From assembly GCA_963766605.1 (NCBI GenBank), contig CAVYAT010000001.1, positions 744,001 to 808,000 on the forward strand: a stretch of DNA of 64,000 nt. The letters run 5' to 3'. Both the position numbers and the translations under genes were made by a program. Shown piece after piece: positions 23,750 through 32,785 of the stretch (its first letter is position 1; each line of letters begins with the position of its first letter). Under the pieces are notes generated by a model. It had not been told where the DNA came from. It saw nothing but the letters and a program-made list of their open reading frames with translations, and made no database searches. The stretch is from AC-49 sp963766605. Its GTDB lineage: Bacteria > Actinomycetota > Thermoleophilia > Solirubrobacterales > Solirubrobacteraceae.

Positions 23750-25171
23750 CTACGCGGCGGCACGCTCGACGCGCAGGGCGACGCCGCGCACGTCGGCGCC
23801 GTCGACCGCGTCGGCGATCCGCTGCGCGTCGGCGGCGGGAACCGACAGCAGCGAGAAGCGTTCGAGCACGCGCACGTCGCGAACCGACTCGTTGTCGACG
23901 CCGGCGGCGGAGGTGACGGCGTGGACGATGTCGGCCACCTCGAGCCCGTCGGCCCGACCGGCCGACACCAGCAACTTGGCCTCCGGCTCGTCGCCGTTGC
24001 GGGCATGGTGAGGCTTTGAATGCCGGCGCGGTTTCTCCTGCACCGGGGCCGGCGCGGTGTGTGCGCCTGCGCTCCAGGGGCTGATCGGAACGCCGATGTG
24101 GCGCTCGATCGCCTCGAGCTCGCGCTTCTGGCGCGATTCGACGAACGTGATCGCGCGTCCCGAGCGCCCGACGCGCCCGGTACGCCCGATGCGATGGACG
24201 TAGACATCGGGCGAGACCGGCACGTCGTAGTTGATGACGTGGGTCACGGTCGAGATGTCCAGGCCGCGCGAGGCGACGTCGGTCGCCACGAGCACCGGCA
24301 CGCGACCGCCCTTGAACGCCAGCATCACGCCGTCGCGCGAACCCTGGGTCATGTCGCCGTGCAGCGCGCGCACGTTCATGCCGCCGTCGCGGAGCTTGCG
24401 GTAGAGCTGATCGCAGCGGATCTTCGTGCGAACGAAGACGATCGCCTGGTCGGGCTGTTCGGCCTTGAGCACCTCGAGCAGCTTCTCCGGCTTGTCCTTG
24501 GAGCTGACGTCGAGCTGGAACTGCTCGACCGAGTCGACGGTCAGAGTCGCCGACTTCACGCTGACGACCAGCGGGTCGTAGAGGTAACGGTCGGCCAACG
24601 CGCGGATCGGCGGCGGCATCGTCGCCGAGAACAGCGCAGTCTGGCGGCCGTTGGGCGTCAGACCGAGGATCTTCTCGACGTCTTCGAGGAAGCCGAGGTC
24701 GAGCATCTCGTCCGCCTCGTCGAGAACCACGAAGCGGCAGCTGTGAAGCATCAGCGACGCGCGGTTGATGAGGTCGAGCACGCGCCCGACCGTCCCGACG
24801 ACGATGTGCCCGCCCGCGCGCAGCTGCGACTGCTGACTGCGGATCGGCGCGCCACCGAAGACGGCGACGACGTCAACGCCCTTGCGCTCGCCGAACGTGC
24901 GGATCGCCTGCGTGACCTGGATGCACAGCTCGCGCGTCGGCGTCAGCACGAGCGCCTGAACCTCGTGCTCGTCGGGGTCGACGTGTTCGATCATCGGCAG
25001 CCCGAAGGCGGCCGTCTTGCCCGAGCCGGTCTGCGCCTGCCCGATCACATCGCGACCCTCGAGCAGCGGCGGGATGCCCTGCTCCTGGATCGGGCTCGGC
25101 TGCTCGTAGCCGACGTCGTGCACGGCCTGGAGGGTTTGTTCAGAGAGGCCGAGGTCGGCAAATGACGTCAT
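23750..25171 (-). CDS. DEAD-box RNA helicase with DbpA-like C-terminal domain
   Basis: The 473-residue helicase has the Q motif (YEQPSPIQEQGIP), AQTGSGKT, PTRELCIQ, VLDEADEMLD, SATMPP, and ATDVASRGLDI with HRIGRTGR, all intact. After a basic linker (KPRRHSKPHHARNG) the last 75 residues form a DbpA/CsdA-type RNA-binding module (LLVSAGRADGLEVADIVHAV). It should remodel structured RNA or ribosome precursors, often at low temperature. The ATG lies within a 14-bp perfect inverted repeat, so its own expression may depend on that structure. Confidence 0.96.
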   Translation of the reverse strand: MTSFADLGLSEQTLQAVHDVGYEQPSPIQEQGIPPLLEGRDVIGQAQTGSGKTAAFGLPMIEHVDPDEHEVQALVLTPTRELCIQVTQAIRTFGERKGVDVVAVFGGAPIRSQQSQLRAGGHIVVGTVGRVLDLINRASLMLHSCRFVVLDEADEMLDLGFLEDVEKILGLTPNGRQTALFSATMPPPIRALADRYLYDPLVVSVKSATLTVDSVEQFQLDVSSKDKPEKLLEVLKAEQPDQAIVFVRTKIRCDQLYRKLRDGGMNVRALHGDMTQGSRDGVMLAFKGGRVPVLVATDVASRGLDISTVTHVINYDVPVSPDVYVHRIGRTGRVGRSGRAITFVESRQKRELEAIERHIGVPISPWSAGAHTAPAPVQEKPRRHSKPHHARNGDEPEAKLLVSAGRADGLEVADIVHAVTSAAGVDNESVRDVRVLERFSLLSVPAADAQRIADAVDGADVRGVALRVERAAA

Positions 25172-25203
25172 CGGGCCTGCACTTTACGGGTGCAGGCCCG
25201 ATG
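25169..25203. promoter_or_regulatory. 14-bp perfect inverted repeat holding the helicase start codon
   Basis: CATCGGGCCTGCAC and GTGCAGGCCCGATG surround a 7-nt loop. On the minus strand the last three bases of the right arm are the ATG of the helicase gene, and TAAAGT (25186-25181), a good -10 box, spans the loop and is 9 nt before that ATG. It could be an operator over the promoter, a 5' hairpin hiding the start codon, or the terminator of the oxidoreductase gene upstream. Confidence 0.55.
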
Positions 25204-25265
25204 GTCAGCCGGTCGTCACCGGACGGTGACGTGAAGCACCGTCGGCTGGCCCGCGACGGTCGCCG

Positions 25266-26219
25266 TCAGCCAGACGGGTCGAGCAGCAGCTTGCCGCGCG
25301 TGCGCCGGGCGAGCATGTCCTCGTGGGCGCGGCGGGCCTCGCTCAGCGGGTAGGTCTCGCCGACGACCGCCCGCAGCTCGCCGCGGGCCGCGCGCGCGAA
25401 CAGGTCGGCCAGCGCCCCGGCGATCATCTCGGGCCGGCCGAGGCAGTCCCACAGCAGGAAGCCGACGACGCCGCGCGAGGTGCGCAGCAGCTTGCCGGTG
25501 CGGATCTCGTTCTGCTGTTCGCTGGAGATGCCGGCGACGACGAGGCGCCCGAACGGGGCGAGCGCGTTGAACGATTGATCGAACGTCTCGCCGCCGGTCA
25601 TCTCGAAGATCACGTCGACCGGCTCGCCGCCGTTGGCCTCGATCACGCGCTCGGTGAAGCCCTCGGGCTCGGAGTCGATCGCGACGTCGGCGCCGAGCTC
25701 GAGCGCCAGGTCGCGGCGCTGCGGTGACGAGCCGACGGCGATCACGCGCCCCGCGCCGAGCGGGTGCCCCAACTGCACGGCGAGCGAGCCGACGCCACCG
25801 CCGGCCGACTGCACGACGACCGACTCGCCCGGCCGGATCTGGGCGCTCGTCTTGTACATGTGCCACGCCGTCAGCCCCTGGATCAGGAGCGCCAGCGCGA
25901 CGCCGTCATCGACGCCGTCGGGGATCGCGAAGACGCGGTCGGCCGCGGCGACCGCCGACTGCGCGTAGCCGCCGGTCGCGGTCAGCGCGATCACGCGCTC
26001 GCCGGTGTCGGCACGCACACCGGCGACCTCGCCTCCGGGCACGAACGGCAGCGCCGCCTGGCGCACGTAGGTGTTGCGCGTTGAGTGGGTGTCGCCGAAG
26101 TTCAGGCCCGCTCGCGTGACGTGCACGAGAACGTCGCCGTCGCCGGGCACCGGCTCGGGCAGGTCGACGAGCTCAAGCACCTCGGGACCGCCGAATTCGG
26201 TGATCTGGATCGCCTTCAT
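25266..26219 (-). CDS. Zinc-independent quinone oxidoreductase (MDR family)
   Basis: The 317-residue enzyme of the medium-chain dehydrogenase family lacks the zinc ligands of alcohol dehydrogenases and has the quinone-reductase pattern: MKAIQITEFGGPEVLEL, GLNFGDTHSTRN, and the NADPH loop VVQSAGGGVGSLAVQL near residue 145. C-terminal RRAHEDMLARRTRGKLLLDP is typical. It should reduce quinones or enones using NADPH. ATG 26219 is part of a shared promoter with the PfkB gene; the two starts are 30 bp apart. Confidence 0.95.
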   Translation of the reverse strand: MKAIQITEFGGPEVLELVDLPEPVPGDGDVLVHVTRAGLNFGDTHSTRNTYVRQAALPFVPGGEVAGVRADTGERVIALTATGGYAQSAVAAADRVFAIPDGVDDGVALALLIQGLTAWHMYKTSAQIRPGESVVVQSAGGGVGSLAVQLGHPLGAGRVIAVGSSPQRRDLALELGADVAIDSEPEGFTERVIEANGGEPVDVIFEMTGGETFDQSFNALAPFGRLVVAGISSEQQNEIRTGKLLRTSRGVVGFLLWDCLGRPEMIAGALADLFARAARGELRAVVGETYPLSEARRAHEDMLARRTRGKLLLDPSG

Positions 26220-26229
26220 CGTCGTTGGC

Positions 26230-26239
26230 AATGTAGTCT
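26230..26239. promoter_or_regulatory. Overlapping -10 boxes of a divergent pair
   Basis: TACATT on minus (26235-26230) and TAGTCT on plus (26234-26239) overlap by 2 bp; each is followed by 10 nt and an ATG (26219 and 26250). One short element thus seems to drive both genes with nearly leaderless mRNAs. Confidence 0.55.
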
Positions 26240-26249
26240 GCCGCCTCGC

Positions 26250-27188
<939 letters not shown>

Positions 27189-27192
27189 AACA

Positions 27193-27286
27193 CCCGCCGA
27201 CTCGGGGGTCCATAAGTGGGCTTTCGCGCCGGCGGGAACGATGAGCAGGGCAGCGGCCACCGAGGCCGCTCTTGCCGTCAAGGAGG
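27193..27286 (+). promoter_or_regulatory. Structured leader before the subtilase gene
   Basis: The 104-bp gap before the subtilase can fold into an outer stem CCCGCCG (27193-27199) with CGGCGGG (27230-27236), then a second hairpin AGCGGCC (27252-27258) with GGCCGCT (27264-27270), loop ACCGA, directly followed by a strong ribosome site AGGAGG (27281-27286). This is unlike the leaderless style of most genes here. No known riboswitch class fits by eye. Confidence 0.4.
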
Positions 27287-27292
27287 CCGTCT

Positions 27293-28396
27293 GTGTTGGT
27301 CAAGCGCGAGCGAGCGCTCGCGCTCGCCGTCACAGCGTTCGCGTTGCTGTGCGCTCCTGCGCACGCCGCGACCGTCCGCCACGCCGTCAAGACGGCGCCG
27401 GTGCCCTCCGCGCCACCGACGCAGTGGGGTCTGTCGGCGATCGGCGCGCCGACCGCCTGGGCACGCGGCGGTCGCGGCCAGCACGTGACGGTGGCGATCG
27501 TCGACTCGGGCGCCAACCTCGCCCAGCGCGACCTGGCCCCGAACCTGTGGGTCAATCCGGGAGAGATCCCCGGCAACGGCGTCGACGACGACCACGACGG
27601 CTACGTCGATGACGTCAACGGCTGGGACTTCGTCTCCGGCGCCGCCACGCCGACCGACGCCAACGGGCACGGGACGCACGTCGCCGGGATCGTCGCCGGG
27701 TCATGCAAGGTCGTGTGCGGCGTCGCTCCACAGGCCGACCTGATGATCGTCCGGGTGCTCGACGCCCAGGGTCAGGGCAACGCCGACACCGTCGCCGTCG
27801 GGATCAGGTTCGCGGTCGCGCACGGCGCGCAGATCATCAACCTGTCGCTGGCCGGCCGCGACGCCAACGCGCAACTCCGTGCGGCGGTCGCCTACGCGGC
27901 CAACGCCGGGGTGATCGTGGTCACCGCCGCCGGCAACGGTGCCGTCAGCAACGACACGACCCCGACGTACCCCGCGTCGTTCGGCCTGCCCAACGAGCTG
28001 TCGGTCGCGGCGACCGGCATGGACGGTCGCCTGGGCAGGGAGTCCGACTACGGCCGCATGGTCAGCATCGCGGCGCCGGGCAACTCGATCCTGTCGACGG
28101 CGATGAGCGGCTCGATCGAGTGGCGCTCCGGCACGTCGATGGCAGCGCCGATGGTCGCCGGCGCGCTGGCCGACGTGTGGTCCCTGGCCCCGAAGGCGAC
28201 CTGGCAGCAGGTCCGCCAGTCGGTGCTCGACGGAGCGCTGCGCGGGCTGCCGGTCGGCTCGGGCCTGCTCAACGTGCCCAACGCGCTCGCCGCGCTGATG
28301 GGTCTGCCGTACCGGACCTCGCTCCCGACCGCCAAGACCCCGGCGCACCGCCGAACGAGCCTTCATGCGAGGTCCAGTTCCTTCACTGGGGCGTGA
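27293..28396 (+). CDS. Secreted subtilisin-like serine protease (S8)
   Basis: The 367-residue protease has a signal peptide (residues about 4-30, ending APAHA), no long propeptide, and the S8 triad in order: VAIVDSGAN (Asp), NGHGTHVAGIVAG (His) and SGTSMAAPMVAGA (Ser), with the oxyanion Asn in VVTAAGNGA. A calcium-like insert with DDDHDGYVDDVNGWDF follows the Asp. It ends in a short basic tail. GTG 27293 has AGGAGG 6 nt upstream; further in-frame starts upstream are not supported. It is followed by a strong terminator. Confidence 0.96.
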   Translation: MLVKRERALALAVTAFALLCAPAHAATVRHAVKTAPVPSAPPTQWGLSAIGAPTAWARGGRGQHVTVAIVDSGANLAQRDLAPNLWVNPGEIPGNGVDDDHDGYVDDVNGWDFVSGAATPTDANGHGTHVAGIVAGSCKVVCGVAPQADLMIVRVLDAQGQGNADTVAVGIRFAVAHGAQIINLSLAGRDANAQLRAAVAYAANAGVIVVTAAGNGAVSNDTTPTYPASFGLPNELSVAATGMDGRLGRESDYGRMVSIAAPGNSILSTAMSGSIEWRSGTSMAAPMVAGALADVWSLAPKATWQQVRQSVLDGALRGLPVGSGLLNVPNALAALMGLPYRTSLPTAKTPAHRRTSLHARSSSFTGA

Positions 28397-28415
28397 GGGA
28401 GGCGTGAAGCGAAAT

Positions 28416-28454
28416 GGAGCCCGCCCGCCCGGATGGCGGGCGGGCTCCGATTTT
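28416..28454 (+). terminator. Strong rho-independent terminator
   Basis: GGAGCCCGCCCGCC and GGCGGGCGGGCTCC form a 14-bp perfect stem with a 5-nt loop, followed by GATTTT. It lies 19 nt after the subtilase stop and could also serve the convergent ferritin-like gene. Confidence 0.85.
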
Positions 28455-28479
28455 GCACGGGCGGGCTGCGCGGTCGCGC

Positions 28480-29142
28480 TCAGCCCTGGATGAAGCCGGT
28501 GCCCTTGACGGCCTTGAGGATCGCTGCCATCGGCAGTCCGACCTCGAACGAGCCCTCGGGCGAGATGTTCTTGTTGATGAGCTGGCCGACAGCGCCGGCG
28601 TGCCGGGCCTCGATCGGCAGGATGCTGGCCGCGGCGAGCAGCAACTTCGGGTTCTTGAAGTTGCCGGCCTGGCCGAGGTAGGCCTGGACGCCGGCGTTCT
28701 CCAGCACGTAGGCGGTCTGCAGGAACTTGTCCTGGCTCTTGGTCGCGCCCCCGAAGTCGAACTTCGGCGACTTGACGGCCTTCGCTCCGAGCGCCTGCTT
28801 GAGGAACTGGACGTGCGCCTTCTCGGCCGCGGCAACCTGCTTGCCGAACGCCGCCGCCGGGCCGTGCAGGCCGGCGTTCTTGACCGCGTCGGCGTAGAAG
28901 GCCGCCTCGAGGTACTCGAGCGTCAGCGCGTAGTTGAGGATCGCGATGTCGTTCTTGGCCGACGGCTTGGCCGCCGCCGCGATCGTCGGGAACCCGCTCA
29001 ACAGCGCGCTGCCGACGAGCAGCCCCCCGCCCGCCACCGCGCCGCGGCGGAAGAAGTCGGCGCGGCTCACGCCCGCCCGCTCGGCGGTCTGCTGGATGGC
29101 GCCGTCGACGTCGACGACTTCGATCGAGATGTGGTCAGTCAT
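28480..29142 (-). CDS. Exported ferritin-like domain protein
   Basis: The 220-residue protein has a twin-arginine-type leader (SRADFFRRGAVAGGGLL, residues about 26-42), then a four-helix ferritin-like bundle with LEYLEAAFYADAV, AAEKAHVQFL and ILPIEARHAGAV, in which Glu/His residues at family metal positions are kept. It may store or oxidise iron, or bind copper, outside the cytoplasm. An AGGAG site precedes ATG 29142. It is 17 nt downstream of the cupredoxin gene, so the two are co-expressed. Confidence 0.9.
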   Translation of the reverse strand: MTDHISIEVVDVDGAIQQTAERAGVSRADFFRRGAVAGGGLLVGSALLSGFPTIAAAAKPSAKNDIAILNYALTLEYLEAAFYADAVKNAGLHGPAAAFGKQVAAAEKAHVQFLKQALGAKAVKSPKFDFGGATKSQDKFLQTAYVLENAGVQAYLGQAGNFKNPKLLLAAASILPIEARHAGAVGQLINKNISPEGSFEVGLPMAAILKAVKGTGFIQG

Positions 29143-29159
29143 TAGTATCTGTCTCCTGG

Positions 29160-29507
29160 TTACTTGACGATGACCACGCCGGTCATGCCGGGATGGATCG
29201 TGCACTCGTAGTGATAGGTCCCGGCCTTGGCGAACTTCACCGAGTACGTGCCGGACATCCGTGTGGCGGAGGACTTGAACTTCGTCTTCCCCGTGCTGGT
29301 CACGTTGTGGGGCGTCGCGCCGTCCTTCCACGACCACGTGACGGTCGCGCCCTTCTTGACGGTGACCTTGTTGGGGTTGAACGCGATGTTCTTGAGCACG
29401 ATCGTCTTGCCGGCCGGCTTGGCCGCCGAGGAGACGGCCACCGGGACCATGACTCCGGCCGCGACGGCCGCGACGACCGCGAACGTTGCTGAGTGGTGAA
29501 GGCGCAT
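29160..29507 (-). CDS. Secreted cupredoxin (plastocyanin/azurin-like)
   Basis: The 115-residue protein has a signal peptide (about residues 1-28) and a single blue-copper domain. The type 1 copper ligands are in place: His in GATPHNVTS, then Cys, His and Met in YECTIHPGMTG near the end. It should carry electrons, or hold copper, at the cell surface. It is first in a two-gene unit with the ferritin-like protein, hinting at a joint metal or redox role. ATG 29507 is the only start that keeps the signal peptide. Confidence 0.93.
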   Translation of the reverse strand: MRLHHSATFAVVAAVAAGVMVPVAVSSAAKPAGKTIVLKNIAFNPNKVTVKKGATVTWSWKDGATPHNVTSTGKTKFKSSATRMSGTYSVKFAKAGTYHYECTIHPGMTGVVIVK

Positions 29508-29600
29508 GCATCCCGTTGCGGGACCTGCCCCGGCACGGATCACAACCTGGCGCTTTGACACTGCCCGCGGGCGTGGGGTGCGCTCCGCGCCCGGCCGGGG

Positions 29601-29606
29601 TACGCT
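29601..29606 (+). promoter_or_regulatory. -10 box TACGCT, 6 nt before ATG 29613
   Basis: TACGCT, 6 nt (CTGACC), ATG; leaderless start of the unit that leads into dcd. Confidence 0.6.
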
Positions 29607-29612
29607 CTGACC

Positions 29613-29900
29613 ATGACCTGGGGGTTCCTGTGGCTGATGCTCGCCCTGAAGATCCCGATCGGGGGTCTGCTCTACATCGTGTGGTGGGCCGTTCATCAGA
29701 CCGACGACGCGCAGGACGTGCCCGACTCGGGTGACGGCGGCGCCAAGCGGCCCGTCAATCCGCGCGGCCCGCGTCCGCTGCATCCGCGCGGACCGCTCCC
29801 CCGAACCCCGCGCCGCGGCAGCCACGGCGGTCCGGCGCCTGCGTCGCCGCCGCGCGTGCGCTCGGTCGTCGCCCGCGCGCGCCAGCTGCCGCCTGCCTGA
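29613..29900 (+). CDS. Small membrane protein with Pro/Arg-rich tail, 95 residues
   Basis: One or two membrane segments (about residues 2-26) are followed by an acidic patch (TDDAQDVPDSGD) and a long tail rich in Pro, Arg and Gly. No domain is recognised. The ATG follows TACGCT by 6 nt, and its TGA overlaps the ATG of dcd (TGATG), so the two are translated together. Confidence 0.72.
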   Translation: MTWGFLWLMLALKIPIGGLLYIVWWAVHQTDDAQDVPDSGDGGAKRPVNPRGPRPLHPRGPLPRTPRRGSHGGPAPASPPRVRSVVARARQLPPA

Positions 29901-30493
29901 TGCCGACCTCGGTCCTGTCGGATGGCACGATCCGCCGGCTGATCGAGGACGGCCGGATCCGCGTCGACCCGTGGGACCCGGGGATGCTCCAGCCGGCCAG
30001 CATCGACCTGCGGCTGGGCCCGTCGTTCCGCGTATTCCACAACTTCCGCGTCGCGGCGATCGACCTCGCCGACCCACCGACGAACCTGACCGAGCATGTC
30101 GAGCTGACCGCGGGCGAGTCGTTCGTCATCCATCCCGGCGAGTTCTGCCTGGGACGCACCGAGGAATGGGTCGAGCTGCCTGACGACATCGTCGCCCGCA
30201 TCGAGGGCAAGTCGTCGCTGGGGCGCCTCGGGCTGATCGTCCATGCGACGGCCGGATTCGTCGACCCGGGCTTCCAGGGCACACTGACGCTCGAGATCAC
30301 CAACCTGACGCGCGTCCCGATCATCCTGTGGCCGGGCAAGCCGATCGCCCAGCTGTCGTTCATGACACTGGATCAACCCGCGCAGCGGCCCTACGGCCAT
30401 CCCGACCTCGGCAGCCACTACCACGGTCAGCGCGAGGCGACCGAGTCGCGCTACGAAGGCGGCCCGGCCGCATCGGCCCGCGCCGTCGGATAA
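29900..30493 (+). CDS. dcd: dCTP deaminase
   Basis: The 197-residue enzyme makes dUTP (or dUMP if bifunctional) from dCTP. MLQPASIDLRLGPSFRVF, ARIEGKSSLGRLGLIVHATAGFVDPGFQG with the catalytic Glu region, and the nucleotide-closing tail YGHPDLGSHYHGQ match Dcd. The motif HATAGFVDPGFQGT is shared by mono- and bifunctional forms, so dUTPase activity cannot be excluded. It is coupled to the small membrane gene upstream. Confidence 0.96.
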   Translation: MPTSVLSDGTIRRLIEDGRIRVDPWDPGMLQPASIDLRLGPSFRVFHNFRVAAIDLADPPTNLTEHVELTAGESFVIHPGEFCLGRTEEWVELPDDIVARIEGKSSLGRLGLIVHATAGFVDPGFQGTLTLEITNLTRVPIILWPGKPIAQLSFMTLDQPAQRPYGHPDLGSHYHGQREATESRYEGGPAASARAVG

Positions 30494-30505
30494 ATTCGCA
30501 GCCAC

Positions 30506-30715
30506 ATGCTCGCTCTGCTTGCCGAGATCAGCGAACCCGACAAGACGTGGTTCTACATCGCGGGCGTCGTGCTCGTGGCCTGGGCCTTCGGCCTGTTCTT
30601 CATGGGCACACGCTCGACCAAGTGGCCCGACGGGCTGGGCGGCGAGCGCCTGGTGATCACGGTCAGCGTGCTGCTGGTCGCGGCGACGATGGCCGCCGCC
30701 GTCCTGACGTCCTAG
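30506..30715 (+). CDS. Two-helix membrane protein, 69 residues
   Basis: The 69-residue protein has two hydrophobic segments (about residues 16-34 and 48-66) joined by a charged loop MGTRSTKWPDGLGGER. A TAAATT box lies 9 nt before the ATG, within the dcd stop region. The PRC-barrel gene starts 11 nt downstream. Small two-helix proteins of this type occur in actinobacteria; the function is unknown. Confidence 0.72.
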   Translation: MLALLAEISEPDKTWFYIAGVVLVAWAFGLFFMGTRSTKWPDGLGGERLVITVSVLLVAATMAAAVLTS

Positions 30716-30726
30716 GGGGCGACCTC

Positions 30727-31071
30727 GTGCCCGAAGACGACGGCTACGCGATCTCGTACAAGGTGCTGGCCCGAGGCGTGCCCGTACGCACGAGCGACGG
30801 CGTGCACCTCGGGACGGTGCACGAGGTCCTCGAGGCCAGCGCGGAGCAGATCTTCGACGGGATCGTGATCGAGACGCCGGCCGGCCAGCGCTGGGTCGAC
30901 GCGCCCGAGGTCGCCCGGATCGCGGAGCGGGCGGTGACGCTGAACATCGACGCAGCGCAGGCGGCACAGCTGCCGGAACGCGATCCCAAGGGTGGCGAGG
31001 TGTTCAAGGCCGATGCGCGCTCGGTCCGCCGACACCGCCTGCTGGGTGGGGGTTGGAAACGCAGAAAGTAA
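30727..31071 (+). CDS. PRC-barrel-like protein, 114 residues
   Basis: The N-terminal 75 residues look like a PRC-barrel beta domain (VPVRTSDGVHLGTVHEVLEA, FDGIVIETPAGQRWV). The C-terminus is basic (RRHRLLGGGWKRRK). Such domains bind RNA or ribosomal partners in other proteins. GTG 30727 has GGGGGCG 6 nt upstream. It is the last gene before citrate synthase. Confidence 0.75.
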   Translation: MPEDDGYAISYKVLARGVPVRTSDGVHLGTVHEVLEASAEQIFDGIVIETPAGQRWVDAPEVARIAERAVTLNIDAAQAAQLPERDPKGGEVFKADARSVRRHRLLGGGWKRRK

Positions 31072-31112
31072 AATGTGGGACTGTGACCCGATCGGATCTT
31101 CCGGGAGACCCC

Positions 31113-32453
31113 ATGAGCATCGACACGCAAACCCCGCCCGATGAGCAGTCCGACGTAGCCGGCGGCCCCGGCCACGAGACCCTCACCGTCACCGACAACC
31201 GCACCGGCGAGACGTACGAGGTGCCGATCACCGACGGCACCGTCCGGGCGATGGACTTTCGCCAGATGAAGGTCTCCGACGAGGACTTCGGGCTGATGAC
31301 CTACGACCCGGCGTTCACCAACACCGCGTCGACGCGCTCGGCGATCACGTACATCGACGGCGACGCGGGGATCCTCGAGTACCGCGGCTATCCGATCGAG
31401 CAGCTGGCCGAGAAGTCGACCTACCTCGAGGTCGCCTACCTGCTGATCCACGGCGAGCTGCCGACCGCCGACCAGCTCGCCGAGTGGACGCACCTGATCA
31501 CGATCCACACGTTCGTGCACGAGAACGTCAAGGAGTTCATGGCCGGCTTCCGCCATGACGCGCACCCGATGGGGATGCTGCTCAGCTCGGTCGGCGCGCT
31601 GTCGACGTTCTATCCCGACGCGAACGAGATCCACGATCCGGAGAACCGGGCGATCCAGACGATCCGCCTGCTGGCCAAGATGCCGACGCTGGCCGCGTTC
31701 TCCTACCGCCACACGCAGGGGATGCCCTACGTCTATCCCGACAACGATCTGAGCTACCCCGAGAACTTCCTTTCGATGATGTACAAGATGACCGAGCTCA
31801 AGTACGAGGCCGACGAGCGCCTCGCGCGGGCTCTGGACGTCCTGTTCATCCTCCATGCCGACCACGAGCAGAACTGCTCGACCAACGCCGTGCGGTCGGT
31901 CGGCTCCTCGGAGGTCGATCCGTACTCGGCGATCGCGGCCGGGATCGCGGCGCTGTACGGGCCGCTGCACGGCGGCGCGAACGAGGCGGTGCTGCGGATG
32001 CTGCGCCGGATCGAGACCAAGGACAACATCCCGTCGTTCATCGAGGGCGTCAAGGCGGGCGACGAGAAGCTGATGGGCTTCGGTCACCGCGTCTACAAGA
32101 ACTACGACCCGCGGGCGCGCATCATCAAGTCAGCGGCCGATGACGTGTTCGAGGTGACGGGCGTCAACCCGCTGCTCGAGATCGCCCTCGAGCTCGAGAA
32201 GATCGCGCTCGAGGACGACTACTTCGTCTCGCGCAAGCTGTACCCCAACGTCGACTTCTACTCGGGCCTGATCTACGAGGCGCTCGGGCTGCCGGTGTCG
32301 GTCTTCCCGGTCATGTTCGCGATCGGACGAACGTCGGGCTGGATCGCGCAGTGGCTGGAGCTGGTGGTCGACAAGGAGCAGAAGATCGCCCGCCCGCGCC
32401 AGATCTACACCGGCGAGCGCAGCCGCGACTACGTGGCGATCGGCGACCGCTGA
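31113..32453 (+). CDS. gltA: Citrate synthase
   Basis: The 446-residue enzyme condenses oxaloacetate and acetyl-CoA. LHADHEQNCSTNAVR and GPLHGGANEAVL carry two catalytic His; the third site lies in GFGHRVYKNYDPRA, and the catalytic Asp follows in YPNVDFYSGLIY. It is the hexameric, bacterial long form with an N-terminal extension. GGGAG precedes the ATG, and TAAAAT at 31069-31074 is a plausible -10 box giving a short leader. The last four bases overlap the next gene. Confidence 0.97.
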   Translation: MSIDTQTPPDEQSDVAGGPGHETLTVTDNRTGETYEVPITDGTVRAMDFRQMKVSDEDFGLMTYDPAFTNTASTRSAITYIDGDAGILEYRGYPIEQLAEKSTYLEVAYLLIHGELPTADQLAEWTHLITIHTFVHENVKEFMAGFRHDAHPMGMLLSSVGALSTFYPDANEIHDPENRAIQTIRLLAKMPTLAAFSYRHTQGMPYVYPDNDLSYPENFLSMMYKMTELKYEADERLARALDVLFILHADHEQNCSTNAVRSVGSSEVDPYSAIAAGIAALYGPLHGGANEAVLRMLRRIETKDNIPSFIEGVKAGDEKLMGFGHRVYKNYDPRARIIKSAADDVFEVTGVNPLLEIALELEKIALEDDYFVSRKLYPNVDFYSGLIYEALGLPVSVFPVMFAIGRTSGWIAQWLELVVDKEQKIARPRQIYTGERSRDYVAIGDR

Positions 32454-32785
32454 GCGGGTTTCGCGTCACCGTCCGCGAGGGCTCGCGGGTTCACAAGGAA
32501 CGCGTCGACTCGCTCGACGAGGCGCTGCTGGCGCTCCAGGCCGTCCTTGTTCCGATCTCGCAGCGGACCGACATGCCGGTGACCAAGCTCTTCAAGCGCG
32601 AGCTCGAGCCGGTGGCCCAGGTGGCGGCCCGCGGGCAGATCTCGGGGCCCGGCGTGCGCGGCGGCATCGACGTCCGCGGCGACGGTTCGACCGAGGCCTG
32701 GACCGGCCGCTGGGCCCGGAGGCTGGTGGAGACCAAGCGCCGCGAGGACGCGTTCGGGGCGCTGCGGCGGGCGCTCGGGCCCTAG
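32450..32785 (+). CDS. Unknown protein, 111 residues, apparent CTG start
   Basis: The frame reads FRVTVREGSRVHKERVDSLD then an Arg/Gly-rich basic second half; no domain is recognised. It has no ATG, GTG or TTG in the 120 bp after citrate synthase except a late ATG that would drop over a third of it. The natural start is CTG 32450, overlapping the stop of citrate synthase as CTGA, the same geometry as the GTGA junctions elsewhere here. The stop overlaps that of the convergent kinase gene (CTAG). Confidence 0.6.
   Translation: MSGFRVTVREGSRVHKERVDSLDEALLALQAVLVPISQRTDMPVTKLFKRELEPVAQVAARGQISGPGVRGGIDVRGDGSTEAWTGRWARRLVETKRREDAFGALRRALGP

Noticed and set aside
27189..27292. Cyclic di-GMP or cyclic di-AMP riboswitch before the subtilase
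   Set aside because: The conserved core sequences of those classes are not visible; only generic stems are present.
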